Below are positions 40,166 to 48,261 of a DNA stretch of 64,000 nucleotides, piece after piece. The position numbers and the translations under genes were made by a program. Source of the stretch: Lachnospiraceae bacterium (GTDB lineage Bacteria > Bacillota > Clostridia > Lachnospirales > Lachnospiraceae). The DNA is taken from positions 1 through 64,000 of the forward strand of contig JAFXQR010000179.1 in NCBI GenBank assembly GCA_017526985.1, read 5' to 3'. Under the pieces are notes generated by a model. That model was not told the origin of the DNA. It was given only the letters and a program-made list of their open reading frames with translations, and made no database searches. The first letter of the stretch is position 1. The number at the start of each line of letters is the position of its first letter.

Positions 40166-41224
40166 ATGAGCAAGAAAACCAACCGCCGGAAGCAGGCCGC
40201 CAGAGCTAAAAGAAACAGCCGGATCAAAGCGGCGGTGATCGTGGTGATAGCAGTAGCGGCCGGATTCCTCATCCCGATCAACTTAAAGCACAAAGTCGGG
40301 TATGACGAACTGATGAAGCATACTGCGGTAGAAGCAGTCTACTCCACAAACGCAACGACATCCGTATCCATCCAGGGGGATCTGCAATTCACGGAATTGT
40401 CGGAATCCGTAAAGAGCGACCTGAACACGTTGTACACACACAGCGGGATCAAGGCAGAGGATGGACTGGATGCCAGGATTGATCTGATGAGCCTGAGCGG
40501 AAACGAGTGGAGTGGAAATTATATCCACACCAAAAATGTTTCCAACAGCGTGATCACTTCCAGTCAGGATAAAGTGGCGACGATCTTAAGCAGCATGCTC
40601 GGCGAAGACCCGGACACCTCTTCGGAAATCCTGATCGAGCGTGATACCAAAAAGGCGATCCTGCGGACAGATAATGGTGAGTGGAACGATATCAGCAGCT
40701 ATATCACCGAAGACGATGCAAAACCGTTAAGTACCGGAGATCTGGTCCCGGCACTAAACTTTATCGCAGAGACCGTCGGGAAGAAAAAGGCGGTCACCCT
40801 GCAGACGGAAAGCGGATATACCACAACCTTTTCCTTCGAGATCAATACCGAACTTCTGGATAAAGTGCCGCAGGAATATCGGGATATGGCAGCAAAGGAT
40901 TTTACCAGCTGGGAGAACATCACATCCGCCGTGCAGATCCTGGAGAGTAATCCCGGATATCATTTTCCGGTCAATGTGACGATCTGTTTTACCGGAGATG
41001 GGCAATATCGGATCACACAGATTGCGATCAGCGGAGATCTCTCGATGGAATACCAAAAGACCTATGAAGAGATTCTGGCGATGCTATCTGACAAGCAGGA
41101 AGTTTTAAACAACCTGCCGGCAGATTACCGCTTTGGAGTTGGCGGCAATATCGAAATATCTTTTGACTATCGCTGCGATATCGGATACGATCCGAATATA
41201 CAGATTAGCATTGATAATACATGA
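40166..41224 (+). CDS. Membrane-anchored extracytoplasmic protein, 352 aa
   Basis: A basic N-terminus (KKTNRRKQAARAKRNSRIKA) precedes one transmembrane helix (AVIVVIAVAAGFLIPINL, about residues 22-40); the rest is a large exported domain with many Ser/Thr and acidic residues (SLSGNEWSGNYIHTKNVSNS). It resembles clostridial surface proteins with an uncleaved signal anchor, such as conjugation surface factors, but no family is certain. It is followed by the 41237 gene after 12 bases. Confidence 0.6.
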   Translation: MSKKTNRRKQAARAKRNSRIKAAVIVVIAVAAGFLIPINLKHKVGYDELMKHTAVEAVYSTNATTSVSIQGDLQFTELSESVKSDLNTLYTHSGIKAEDGLDARIDLMSLSGNEWSGNYIHTKNVSNSVITSSQDKVATILSSMLGEDPDTSSEILIERDTKKAILRTDNGEWNDISSYITEDDAKPLSTGDLVPALNFIAETVGKKKAVTLQTESGYTTTFSFEINTELLDKVPQEYRDMAAKDFTSWENITSAVQILESNPGYHFPVNVTICFTGDGQYRITQIAISGDLSMEYQKTYEEILAMLSDKQEVLNNLPADYRFGVGGNIEISFDYRCDIGYDPNIQISIDNT

Positions 41225-41236
41225 GGGGTTAAAACT

Positions 41237-41731
41237 TTGATCAGATATGTATCATACATACCGTTACACACGATGAAAAACGGTACGAAGATCGTGGCAA
41301 CACATCCGAATAATGACCGGCAGTTTTGGATCTACGCACTGCAGGGAGAAAACAAGAAAGTCCTGGAGATGAAATACTCTCCGGGACATTTTGAATATCT
41401 GGGGTCGGATCCGGAGCAGGATGTAGAGATGACTCTGTTGTACCATTACATCATAAAGCGAGCGGACCAATATGCAGAGTTTGTATTCTGGTTTGAAGAG
41501 CTTTGTAAGATCTACGACCGGGCCGGAGATGGGTCGATGTTATGTTCCCCAAAACAGATGCTGATCGATAAGATCGATGAGATGGTGCGGAAGGAAGACA
41601 GTAATTGGCAGAGAGATTATCCTGATAAGTTTTTATCGGTGCTGCAGAGGATGTTACAAAAGCGGGCGTCCGGAGAGACACTGGATCTGCTGCTGGAACT
41701 CAAATATGATGTAATGGCAATCAATATGTGA
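41237..41731 (+). CDS. Uncharacterised protein, 164 aa
   Basis: The TTG at 41237 has GAGGGG upstream at good spacing; the first in-frame ATG is at 41273. The product is soluble (IRYVSYIPLHTMKNGTKIVA onward), with a conserved-looking IIKRADQYAEFVFWFEELCK helix. Function unknown. It ends the operon begun at 40166; the terminator at 41771 follows. Confidence 0.5.
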   Translation: MIRYVSYIPLHTMKNGTKIVATHPNNDRQFWIYALQGENKKVLEMKYSPGHFEYLGSDPEQDVEMTLLYHYIIKRADQYAEFVFWFEELCKIYDRAGDGSMLCSPKQMLIDKIDEMVRKEDSNWQRDYPDKFLSVLQRMLQKRASGETLDLLLELKYDVMAINM

Positions 41732-41770
41732 AATATTTTAACATATAGTATGTTAATAAGGATAGAAAAG

Positions 41771-41800
41771 TGTGACCAGTATATTGGTCACATTTTTTTA
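41771..41800 (+). terminator. Intrinsic terminator
   Basis: TGTGACCA pairs perfectly with TGGTCACA around GTATAT, followed by TTTTTTTA. The following 230 bases (41801-42031) are AT-rich and show no convincing gene. Confidence 0.85.
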
Positions 41801-42031
41801 TTTTGGATAAGAGAGGGTTGTGAGAAATCGAAAAAGAACCGCTACTTATAAGAGTTTATTACACAAAAAGCCATTTTGGGTGTCCTGGATCATATATTTT
41901 GAGGAAAAATTAGATAAATCGTGTATTCTGTATATTCTGGCCGGCATAAATTTGATTATGCGTAATAAACCCTTAATAGTAGATATATTGTATACTGTAA
42001 ATCTTCCGCCACAATATCTGGTTAAAAATGT

Positions 42032-42041
42032 TTTTTCATAT
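42032..42041 (+). promoter_or_regulatory. TTTTTCATAT promoter motif
   Basis: 37 bp before the ATG of the sigma-like gene at 42079, so the putative sigma factor would control itself. Confidence 0.7.
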
Positions 42042-42078
42042 ATAAAAGCTAATCTGAGAAAGAAAAGAGGAGACAGAG

Positions 42079-42603
42079 ATGAACTTTTATGAGCGCATGA
42101 AGGAAAAATCAATGACAGAACCGTACAAGGATATTAACCGCCCCTGGTACTTTAACAAATTCCGGGATTATATTCTTTGCAACAAGACCTGTACCGTCCT
42201 GGTCCGAGCTACCGGCGAAGAAGTAGAAATGGAGCCGGAAGTATATGATGAATTTAAGCGGGAACTCTGGAGGGAAGAGAAAAGTCAGAAGACGTTCTAC
42301 GACCGGACGCTCTCTTACAATGTGGAGTGCGAAGAAGACGGTGCTGAATTCGAAAGCATCCTTTCGGTCGCTGGCAACTCTACCGAAGAAGATATGATGT
42401 ATTATGAGACTTTGGAGAATATTCGCAGAGCAATGAGTGGTCTGAGTCCGATGCAGAAACAGATCGTTAATGATCTGTATTTCAGACATTTATCGCTTAC
42501 AGAGATCGCAGAAGAGAGAGGTATCACAAAAGCGGCCGTCTGTTATCATAACCGGTGTGCCAAGGAAAAGATCTGGAATGTTCTGGCGCCGGAAAGAGAC
42601 TGA
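42079..42603 (+). CDS. Sigma-70 region-4-like protein, 174 aa
   Basis: The C-terminal ~60 residues (GLSPMQKQIVNDLYFRHLSL, then TEIAEERGITKAAVCYHNRC) match sigma-70 region 4, the helix-turn-helix that normally reads -35 DNA and contacts the beta flap. The N-terminal ~110 residues are acidic and lack a clear region 2. Similar short region-4 proteins are common on Firmicutes integrative elements. It carries the element's own promoter motif upstream and ends at a bidirectional terminator. It may direct RNA polymerase to the TTTTTCATAT promoters, alone or with another subunit. Confidence 0.7.
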   Translation: MNFYERMKEKSMTEPYKDINRPWYFNKFRDYILCNKTCTVLVRATGEEVEMEPEVYDEFKRELWREEKSQKTFYDRTLSYNVECEEDGAEFESILSVAGNSTEEDMMYYETLENIRRAMSGLSPMQKQIVNDLYFRHLSLTEIAEERGITKAAVCYHNRCAKEKIWNVLAPERD

Positions 42604-42611
42604 TAAAAAAG

Positions 42612-42633
42612 AAAGAGCGGGATCCCGCTCTTT
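42612..42633. terminator. Bidirectional terminator
   Basis: A perfect ten-pair stem (AAAGAGCGGG with CCCGCTCTTT) lies between the convergent sigma-like and nucleotidase genes, with A and T tracts on both sides. Confidence 0.85.
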
Positions 42634-43303
42634 ACTCTTTTACAAGTCCTATATCTTCTGCCAGCTTCCGAACATCGGTATCTTTATCAATACTGGTGAT
42701 CGGCTGTTTTTTCTGTGGAGCGTCCTGCCGGATCTTAAAACCTTTCAGAATCATCTCGACAGAATCCGCAATATCCTTTGGATCTGATGTGATACTGATG
42801 GCGGATCCGTTCCAGCGGCCCTTTGTTCCGTTTACAAAATTCATAGCTTTGATCCCGCATCCCCCGGCAGCATCGAAATCGATCAGGTTTTTGGTGTAAT
42901 CGTCCACCAGAAAATCCGTCTCTCGGATACCACCCGGGATAAAACGGGATTTATCCTGTCCATCCGGAACAAAGACGATCTGCTCTGGCTTTAAGTATGG
43001 AGCATGCTGCCCTAGCCACTCTGTCTTTTCTGCTGCGGGAGAAGGATCTCCATCCTTTGGGATTGCACAGGACAAGATGTAGACCTCATATTTATCGTTT
43101 AAGATCTCCATAGCATCCAGCATATTCTGATGAGGTTCCAGAGTAGAGAAGTATCCCGGAGTGAGCAGGATCTCATTTAAGATCTGCATCACCTTATACC
43201 GGTCTTCATCGCTCTCGATCGTGAGCGTGATATTCCGCCATTCTGCCAGAGTACCATCCATATCGAAAAAGATTCTTGGTTTCTCATTATCCTTATAGAT
43301 CAT
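42632..43303 (-). CDS. HAD-superfamily 5'-nucleotidase (NT5C-like), 223 aa
   Basis: IFFDMDGTLAEW holds the DxD nucleophile pair of haloacid-dehalogenase enzymes, YILSCAIPKDGDPSPAAEKT gives motif II and the following Lys, and TDFLVDDYTKNL provides the DD of motif IV. The layout fits 5'(3')-deoxyribonucleotidase (NT5C) proteins, which dephosphorylate dNMPs. With the dUTPase at 44429 it would shape the nucleotide pool for replication. Minus-strand gene with its own promoter motif at 43338. Confidence 0.8.
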   Translation of the reverse strand: MIYKDNEKPRIFFDMDGTLAEWRNITLTIESDEDRYKVMQILNEILLTPGYFSTLEPHQNMLDAMEILNDKYEVYILSCAIPKDGDPSPAAEKTEWLGQHAPYLKPEQIVFVPDGQDKSRFIPGGIRETDFLVDDYTKNLIDFDAAGGCGIKAMNFVNGTKGRWNGSAISITSDPKDIADSVEMILKGFKIRQDAPQKKQPITSIDKDTDVRKLAEDIGLVKE

Positions 43304-43337
43304 AAGCAGAGTATCCTTTCTTTATATCTCTGTTGTT

Positions 43338-43347
43338 ATATGAAAAA
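43338..43347 (-). promoter_or_regulatory. TTTTTCATAT promoter motif, minus strand
   Basis: 35 bp before the minus-strand ATG at 43303; runs out of the terminator at 43353. Confidence 0.7.
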
Positions 43348-43352
43348 AGGAT

Positions 43353-43382
43353 AAAAAAGAGCAGCCCGTTTTACCGGACTGC
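43353..43382 (-). terminator. Intrinsic terminator (minus strand)
   Basis: Read leftward: GCAGTCCGG pairs with CGGGCTGC (one wobble), then TCTTTTTTATCC. It ends transcription from the PIN-like gene and its tail runs into the next promoter. Confidence 0.7.
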
Positions 43383-43444
43383 CCTGATATGTAAAACACA
43401 CACCTTTTCCAAAAGGGGAAGCAGGTTAATACCTGGGTCCTTTT

Positions 43445-43480
43445 ATAGGAAAGCCGCAAAGCGGCGTCCCTTTTTAAGGA
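43445..43480. repeat. Single palindromic module between genes
   Basis: GGAAAGCCGCAAAGCGGCG then TCCCTTTTTAAGG: a perfect GCCGC/GCGGC stem with loop AAA. It lies downstream of the 43559 gene in a 170-bp gap without genes. Confidence 0.75.
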
Positions 43481-43558
43481 AGTGTGTGCGTAGAGCAGCC
43501 CGAAAGCCGGTATGGGAGACATACGGCACGGACCGCCAACTACTACTGTATCGGCGAG

Positions 43559-44281
43559 TTACAAGCTTTTCTTTAATGTTTCAAACTCCGGCTGCAGAAT
43601 CTTCAGCACATCCTCCCAGCCTTTCTCTTCCAGAAAGAGCATCTGGAGCTGGGTACGGAGTCCGATCTTGGCGTCTGTCGCATTCTTGATCGCTGCGATC
43701 AGGCCGGCTTCACTCGATTCTACCAGAGGACGGAGCTTTTCACCGCCACGCTCACAGATCATTTCGACGATACTGAAGTTCTTTTTCTTGCGGCCACGCT
43801 TGGATGACTGCTCTGTGTTTTGCTTTTCCGGAGCTTTCTCCTCTACAGCAGGCTGTGCCTTTTCTACGGGTTTCTTTTCCTTCAGATCGGCTTTCGCTTT
43901 TGGCTCGGAAGTCTTCGGTTTTTTCGGAGCTTTCTTTACTTCATCGTCCATAATCAGGCCGAGTTCTGCTGCGATCTCCGGCATTTCAGCGATGAAAGCC
44001 AGGTTCTCGGAGTAGATACGGATCTTTCCGGACTGTTTGTACTGCTCTGCAACCCGTCCAAGCGTATAAGCCATGATCAGTTTATTCTGTTCTTCGGATT
44101 CGCATTCCGGCAGTTCTTTGATCTCCAGATTGGCTTTTAAGGATGACAGCATCTTTACCATAGAGATCGGCATAGTGTCATCGTGGAAGAACAGCAGGAT
44201 AATCGTATCCCTTGCAGTCAGAGATTTGATCTTTTCTGCGCCCAGCTGGACGAACATATTGCTTTCGATCAGGTAGATCAT
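43559..44281 (-). CDS. PIN-like domain protein with basic tail, 240 aa
   Basis: The N-terminal ~110 residues start MIYLIESNMFVQLGAEKIKS, then LTARDTIILLFFHDD and CESEEQNKLIMAYTLGRVAE, then IRIYSENLAFI. The order strand-helix-strand resembles small PIN/NYN-like nuclease domains found in Firmicutes, but the usual Asp residues are partly replaced (IES instead of IDxEN), so activity is uncertain. A Lys/Pro/Glu-rich linker leads to a GRKKKNFS motif and a helical C-terminus. Minus-strand, with its own promoter motif at 44319. Confidence 0.45.
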   Translation of the reverse strand: MIYLIESNMFVQLGAEKIKSLTARDTIILLFFHDDTMPISMVKMLSSLKANLEIKELPECESEEQNKLIMAYTLGRVAEQYKQSGKIRIYSENLAFIAEMPEIAAELGLIMDDEVKKAPKKPKTSEPKAKADLKEKKPVEKAQPAVEEKAPEKQNTEQSSKRGRKKKNFSIVEMICERGGEKLRPLVESSEAGLIAAIKNATDAKIGLRTQLQMLFLEEKGWEDVLKILQPEFETLKKSL

Positions 44282-44318
44282 TTTTTACACCTCCATTGAT
44301 AGTTAGTCTTATAGAGAT

Positions 44319-44328
44319 ATATGAAAAA
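44319..44328 (-). promoter_or_regulatory. TTTTTCATAT promoter motif, minus strand, divergent pair
   Basis: 38 bp before the minus-strand ATG at 44281. Only 12 bp separates it from the plus-strand copy at 44341, so the two promoters overlap or compete. Confidence 0.7.
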
Positions 44329-44340
44329 CGGAAAATTTTG

Positions 44341-44350
44341 TTTTTCATAT
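44341..44350 (+). promoter_or_regulatory. TTTTTCATAT promoter motif, plus strand, divergent pair
   Basis: Heads the dUTPase - signal peptidase - bactofilin operon; 78 bp before the ATG at 44429. Confidence 0.7.
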
Positions 44351-44428
44351 ATAACAGGAAGCTCATTTTGAGCCCTTAAAACTATACCACAGCTTGCGGC
44401 TGTAAGACAAGAAAATAAGGAGATATTT

Positions 44429-44869
44429 ATGAAGATCAAGATCAAGTATTTCGAAAATGCGTTGGGACAGAAGCAGGATCCGGTGGTGATCCGTGCAAAC
44501 GGCGACTGGGTAGACTTGTGTGCAAATGAAACATATAACATCCGCAAGGGTGAGATGAAGCTGATCCGACTGGGTGTCGGGATGATCCTGCCGGACGGAT
44601 ATGAGGCTCATCTGGCCCCGAGATCTTCCACATTTAAGAAATGGCATATCCTGCAGGCCAATTCCGTTGGCGTGATCGACAATTCCTACTCCGGAGATAA
44701 CGACGAGTGGATGATGCCGGTAGTGGCAATGGAAGATACGACAGTGGAGAGAGGTGACCGCATCTGCCAGTTCCGCATTATGGAGCGTCAGCCGCAGGTG
44801 GAATTCGAAGAAGTAGAACACCTGAACGCAGAAGACAGGGGAGGTTTTGGATCCAGTGGAACCAAATAA
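44429..44869 (+). CDS. dut: dUTP diphosphatase (dUTPase), 146 aa
   Basis: The trimeric dUTPase motifs are clear: HLAPRSSTFKKW (motif 2, PRSS), NSVGVIDNSYSGDNDEW (motif 3, with the Asp and Tyr that bind deoxyuridine), RGDRICQFRI (motif 4) and a C-terminal RGGFGSSGTK (motif 5, which closes over the triphosphate). It cuts dUTP to dUMP and keeps uracil out of DNA. The length is normal for the family. It overlaps the next start, so it is coupled to the signal peptidase gene. Confidence 0.92.
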   Translation: MKIKIKYFENALGQKQDPVVIRANGDWVDLCANETYNIRKGEMKLIRLGVGMILPDGYEAHLAPRSSTFKKWHILQANSVGVIDNSYSGDNDEWMMPVVAMEDTTVERGDRICQFRIMERQPQVEFEEVEHLNAEDRGGFGSSGTK

Positions 44870-45446
44870 GGAAATACAGACGGAAAACAGCAATTCGGAA
44901 GAAGCAGTCAAACCACTGATCCCGCCGAAGGTGACCAGGACTTTTTACATCTCTTTTGCGATCGTTTTTGTCATCTGGATGATCATCACCCGGTTCATAT
45001 CTTTCCCGGTGGTTAACGGCCATTCGATGGAGCAGACGCTCTACGAAAAAGATGTTATGGTGATGAATAAGGTGGCTTACCAGTCCGCTGCGGATATCCA
45101 GCGCTTTGATATTGTCGTGGTGAGGAGTCCGGAGAATGGCTTGTTTCTGATCAAGCGGGTGATCGGGCTACCGGGAGAAACGATCTGTATCCGGGATGGC
45201 CGGATTTATATTAACGGAGAACCCCTGGAGGATCCGTATCTGACCGAAGAGATCACTGTGATCGGGGTTGCCGAGAAGGAGGTCTTGATTGACGAAGACA
45301 GCATCTTCGTGATCGGGGATAACCGTAACCATTCCGGGGATTCCAGATCTTTCGGACCGGTTGCTTTTAACCGGGTGGTCGGCAAGTGCGAAAAATGGCT
45401 GATCACAAAAAGAAATGGCGAGACAGAATTTTTAAAAGACCTGTAA
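44847..45446 (+). CDS. lepB: Signal peptidase I, 199 aa
   Basis: One N-terminal transmembrane helix (FYISFAIVFVIWMIITRF) is followed by the serine motif VNGHSMEQTLYE and the lysine motif FLIKRVIGLPGE, then FVIGDNRNHSGDSRSFG, the conserved box E of type I signal peptidases. It removes signal peptides from exported proteins. The element encodes several exported proteins and lipoproteins nearby, so it probably processes element proteins such as pilins. The start is uncertain: TTG at 44847 is close to AGGGGAGG; GTG at 44856 is a better-spaced alternative. Confidence 0.9.
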   Translation: MDPVEPNKEIQTENSNSEEAVKPLIPPKVTRTFYISFAIVFVIWMIITRFISFPVVNGHSMEQTLYEKDVMVMNKVAYQSAADIQRFDIVVVRSPENGLFLIKRVIGLPGETICIRDGRIYINGEPLEDPYLTEEITVIGVAEKEVLIDEDSIFVIGDNRNHSGDSRSFGPVAFNRVVGKCEKWLITKRNGETEFLKDL

Positions 45447-45469
45447 GTACAAGAAAGAGAGGTATGGAT

Positions 45470-46498
45470 ATGGCTGGTTTTTTCAGTGATATGGACGAAA
45501 GTGATTTTAACGAGGCTCCGAGAAAAGAGACTCCTCCGATCGTCGTAGCTCCGGAAGTTGACGAAGAGAGCAATGAAACAATGCCTGAAGAAAGCGGTTT
45601 TTCTTCAGATAACTCGATGGAAGTACCGGACGACATTATGCTGGACGGGCCGGGAATGGTCTCTATGGCGGATCTGAGCGGAGATGACTATATGAACGAT
45701 CCGGAAGATGACATGGAAGGGATGCCGGATGACAGCGAAGAAAATGCGCCCCTCGAAGATGACAGCCGCAGAGCGGCGCCCATCGAAGAAAGCATCGAAG
45801 ATGCGTCCTTCAAAGATGACAGCATCTCTGCTGCGCCCATCGGAGAAGCGGATGAAGATTTTGGCGAACTGATCGTGAAAAATACAACAAAGGCAGCTCC
45901 GCCGGAGACAAAGACGAAGAGCAGCAAGAAAGAGCCTGTACAGGAGACGCCCGCAAAACAGAAGGAGGAGCCAAAGGTTGTGGAAAAAGGAAACGATGTG
46001 TCTGTAAAAGGAACGATCATTACCGCCGGGACGGTGATCACCGGCAGTATCCAGTCGAAAGATAACATCCTGGTAGAGGGTGTTGTGGAAGGCCATGTGG
46101 AAGCGAAAAACATCGTGATCCAGAACGGCGGCCAGGTAAAAGAGGGTGCTGCTGCAGAGGAAAACCTGGAGATCCACGGGAATATCGACGGGGATATCTC
46201 CGGCAGGAATGTACGGCTGTGCCAGTCCAAGATCCGTGGAAACATTACTTCCAAAGGCCGGATCTCGGTGGATAAAGACTCGATCTTAAACGGTGATGTG
46301 ACAGAGGGCGAGGATATTGATATCTACGGCCGTGTCCGTGGTATGATCTCGGTTACCGGCAAAGCTACGATCCACCGTGGTTCTATCGTAAAAGGCTCTG
46401 TACGCTGCCATGACATCTATCTGGAGACCGGAGCGAGATTCCAGGGGTCTGTAGAACAGGTAGTGGCGGAAGATATCTCGGACGATCTGTTTGAGTGA
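45470..46498 (+). CDS. Bactofilin with palindrome-derived linker, 342 aa
   Basis: The start is ATG at 45470, seven bases after AAAGAGAGG. The first ~170 residues are acidic and disordered, with in-frame palindromic modules. The C-terminal ~150 residues are the right-handed beta helix of bactofilins: GTIITAGTVITGSIQSKDNI, VVEGHVEAKNIVIQNGGQVK and VRGMISVTGKATIHRGS, with Gly every six or so residues. Bactofilins polymerise without nucleotide into cytoskeletal scaffolds at the membrane. It may position the transfer or pilus apparatus. Co-transcribed with signal peptidase I. Confidence 0.85.
   Translation: MAGFFSDMDESDFNEAPRKETPPIVVAPEVDEESNETMPEESGFSSDNSMEVPDDIMLDGPGMVSMADLSGDDYMNDPEDDMEGMPDDSEENAPLEDDSRRAAPIEESIEDASFKDDSISAAPIGEADEDFGELIVKNTTKAAPPETKTKSSKKEPVQETPAKQKEEPKVVEKGNDVSVKGTIITAGTVITGSIQSKDNILVEGVVEGHVEAKNIVIQNGGQVKEGAAAEENLEIHGNIDGDISGRNVRLCQSKIRGNITSKGRISVDKDSILNGDVTEGEDIDIYGRVRGMISVTGKATIHRGSIVKGSVRCHDIYLETGARFQGSVEQVVAEDISDDLFE
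45760..45850 (+). repeat. Palindromic modules inside the bactofilin gene
   Basis: Three in-frame modules encode DSRRAAPIEE, SIEDASFKDD and DSISAAPIGE. The first has a perfect GCCGC/GCGGC hairpin; the others are diverged. They lie in the disordered N-terminal region. Confidence 0.8.
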
Positions 46499-46598
46499 AA
46501 TTTGTCGGACTTCTTGATCGGACCGGGTTGACAGCGTGATATTTTCTATAGTATAAATAGTATGTTTTGTTACCACATCTAGTTATGGTTAAATATTA

Positions 46599-46608
46599 TT
46601 TTTCATAT
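46599..46608 (+). promoter_or_regulatory. TTTTTCATAT promoter motif
   Basis: Within GGTTAAATATTATTTTTCAT, like the 6027 copy; 61 bp before the ATG at 46669. Confidence 0.7.
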
Positions 46609-46668
46609 AGTAGTAACAGAACAAAAGTAACTGTCAACCGACAGGCCAGATAAGAAGGAGAAAAGATT

Positions 46669-47373
46669 ATGAAAAAGAAAATTTTGTTTGCAACCGTATT
46701 ATTGGCATTTGGTATGAGCGCATGCGGAAAGACTACAACCGATCCCAAGATCTCTGATACAACTCCGGCACCGACGACCGTATCTGCAGAACCGACGCAG
46801 GCAGAGAGCATCCAGGTGGATACCGAAGCTGTAGCGACGGAAACAGTCCCGGAAGAGACCGAAGAGCATGTGAGGACTCCGGAGCAGGAGCATATCGCAG
46901 AGCTGTTGTATACCGAAGTTCCGAAAACGGCTGCAGCAGCGTATATGACGATTATTTATGACGGAGTGGAATATCCTGTAAAAGGTCATGGATTTTGGGA
47001 TGAGGAGAATGATTTTCTTTATCTCAACTATCTTGGACAATCGGAAGGAGATCAGAGACTTGGCTATGTAAAATACGGAGATAAAGAGTATTTTGGTCTT
47101 ATGGATTTTGTATACAATCCGTCAGAAGATCCGTATGAGTATGATACTATTACTGATTTTAAAACCGGTGATGTCATCGAGTTTTCATTCAATTATGATG
47201 GTAAAGGGCAAGTGCAATATCGCATCGATGGTAATGAGTATACTGCCTCAGATAAAGATGTTAATGCGATCCATATCTTAGAGGAGAAAGGTATCGAGGT
47301 AATTTACGACAGAGATAAATTACTCGAAGAACCGGTTCAGCCCGCAGCTGCAGTAGCGGCGCCGGCAAACTAA
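46669..47373 (+). CDS. Lipoprotein, 234 aa
   Basis: A lipoprotein signal peptide (KKKILFATVLLAFGMSACG) with the lipobox GMSAC at residues ~16-20 predicts lipid anchoring at Cys20. A Thr/Pro/Glu linker follows (to ~residue 70), then an acidic exported domain (MTIIYDGVEYPVKGHGFWDE). AAGGAGAAAAG upstream. It forms a pair with a second lipoprotein 22 bases downstream. The pilus or surface function is unknown. Confidence 0.7.
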   Translation: MKKKILFATVLLAFGMSACGKTTTDPKISDTTPAPTTVSAEPTQAESIQVDTEAVATETVPEETEEHVRTPEQEHIAELLYTEVPKTAAAAYMTIIYDGVEYPVKGHGFWDEENDFLYLNYLGQSEGDQRLGYVKYGDKEYFGLMDFVYNPSEDPYEYDTITDFKTGDVIEFSFNYDGKGQVQYRIDGNEYTASDKDVNAIHILEEKGIEVIYDRDKLLEEPVQPAAAVAAPAN

Positions 47374-47395
47374 TTTGTCAGAAAGAAGGGATGGC

Positions 47396-48190
47396 ATGAA
47401 AAAGCGTTTTTGTGGAAGAAAAATATTGGGGGTAATCGCCGCAGTCTCTATGCTGGGACTGGCCGGATGCGGTAAAAAGCCGGAAGAGGCTCCGATCGAG
47501 GCAGTAGTCACACCGACTCCGACGAAAGAGCCGGAAGAAATTGCGCCGGTAACTCCGATCCCGACAATGGATCCGAAAACAGAACAGGAATTGGAGGGGT
47601 TATTTGAAGGGATTGGTGAGACAGAGCCGACTGAAGCAGCGGAAGAGGGTACCGATCGATACGGAAGATATTCCGGCAAGATTGTCTTGGATCATGACTG
47701 GCTTCTGGCAGACAGCTATTTCCCTTCGGATCCTTCTGCATACAAAGGGGATGAACAGATTTCATTCTGGGTATCTGTTATGATCGAAAAAGGAGAAGAT
47801 TATGATCTGCTTGTAATCGACCCGGACCTGATGGATGGGTATCAGCAGACGGTCGATCTTCTTACACAGATATCTCTGAAAGATGTTTTGAATTCCGGAA
47901 TGGATAAAGATCTGATTGCAAAAAGCGCAGGATACGACTCTTACGACGCATTGCTTAAAGAGACTTGCAAGCCGTACGAGGACTGGTGGCTGCAGCCGAT
48001 CGACGAAACCAATCCAAATCCAATGCAGATTTGGCCAAAGACCTACAAAGTACAGATCCTGGAAGATGAGATCGTAGATCAATGGGGACAGCACCTTTTT
48101 ACGATTGAGAAAGACGGCAGTCTGACCGGTGTGATCGAAAGCGGTGTAAATCGATTCTCTACGGATCTTGAATACAATGTAGAAAAATAA
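47396..48190 (+). CDS. Lipoprotein, 264 aa
   Basis: Signal peptide RKILGVIAAVSMLGLAGCG with lipobox GLAGC puts the lipidated Cys near residue 23. A Pro/Thr/Glu-rich linker (TPTPTKEPEEIAPVTPIPTM) is followed by a folded domain with KIVLDHDWLLADSYFPSDPS. AAGAAGGGATGGC precedes the start. Together with the preceding lipoprotein it may coat or guide a surface apparatus. A bidirectional terminator follows at 48228. Confidence 0.7.
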   Translation: MKKRFCGRKILGVIAAVSMLGLAGCGKKPEEAPIEAVVTPTPTKEPEEIAPVTPIPTMDPKTEQELEGLFEGIGETEPTEAAEEGTDRYGRYSGKIVLDHDWLLADSYFPSDPSAYKGDEQISFWVSVMIEKGEDYDLLVIDPDLMDGYQQTVDLLTQISLKDVLNSGMDKDLIAKSAGYDSYDALLKETCKPYEDWWLQPIDETNPNPMQIWPKTYKVQILEDEIVDQWGQHLFTIEKDGSLTGVIESGVNRFSTDLEYNVEK

Positions 48191-48227
48191 ATAACCAAAA
48201 AGAGAGAAGGTGTATCATACTCATTAA

Positions 48228-48256
48228 AAAAGGAGCCCAAAATCGGACTCCTTTTC
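48228..48256. terminator. Bidirectional terminator
   Basis: AAAAGGAG pairs with CTCCTTTT, with inner CC/GG pairs, between the convergent lipoprotein and regulator genes. Confidence 0.75.
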
Positions 48257-48261
48257 TGATA

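Noticed and set aside
41820..42092. 90-codon plus-strand frame before the sigma-like gene
   Set aside because: It would have to run through the promoter motif at 42032 and overlap the sigma-like start; start codon context is weak and composition is not coding-like.
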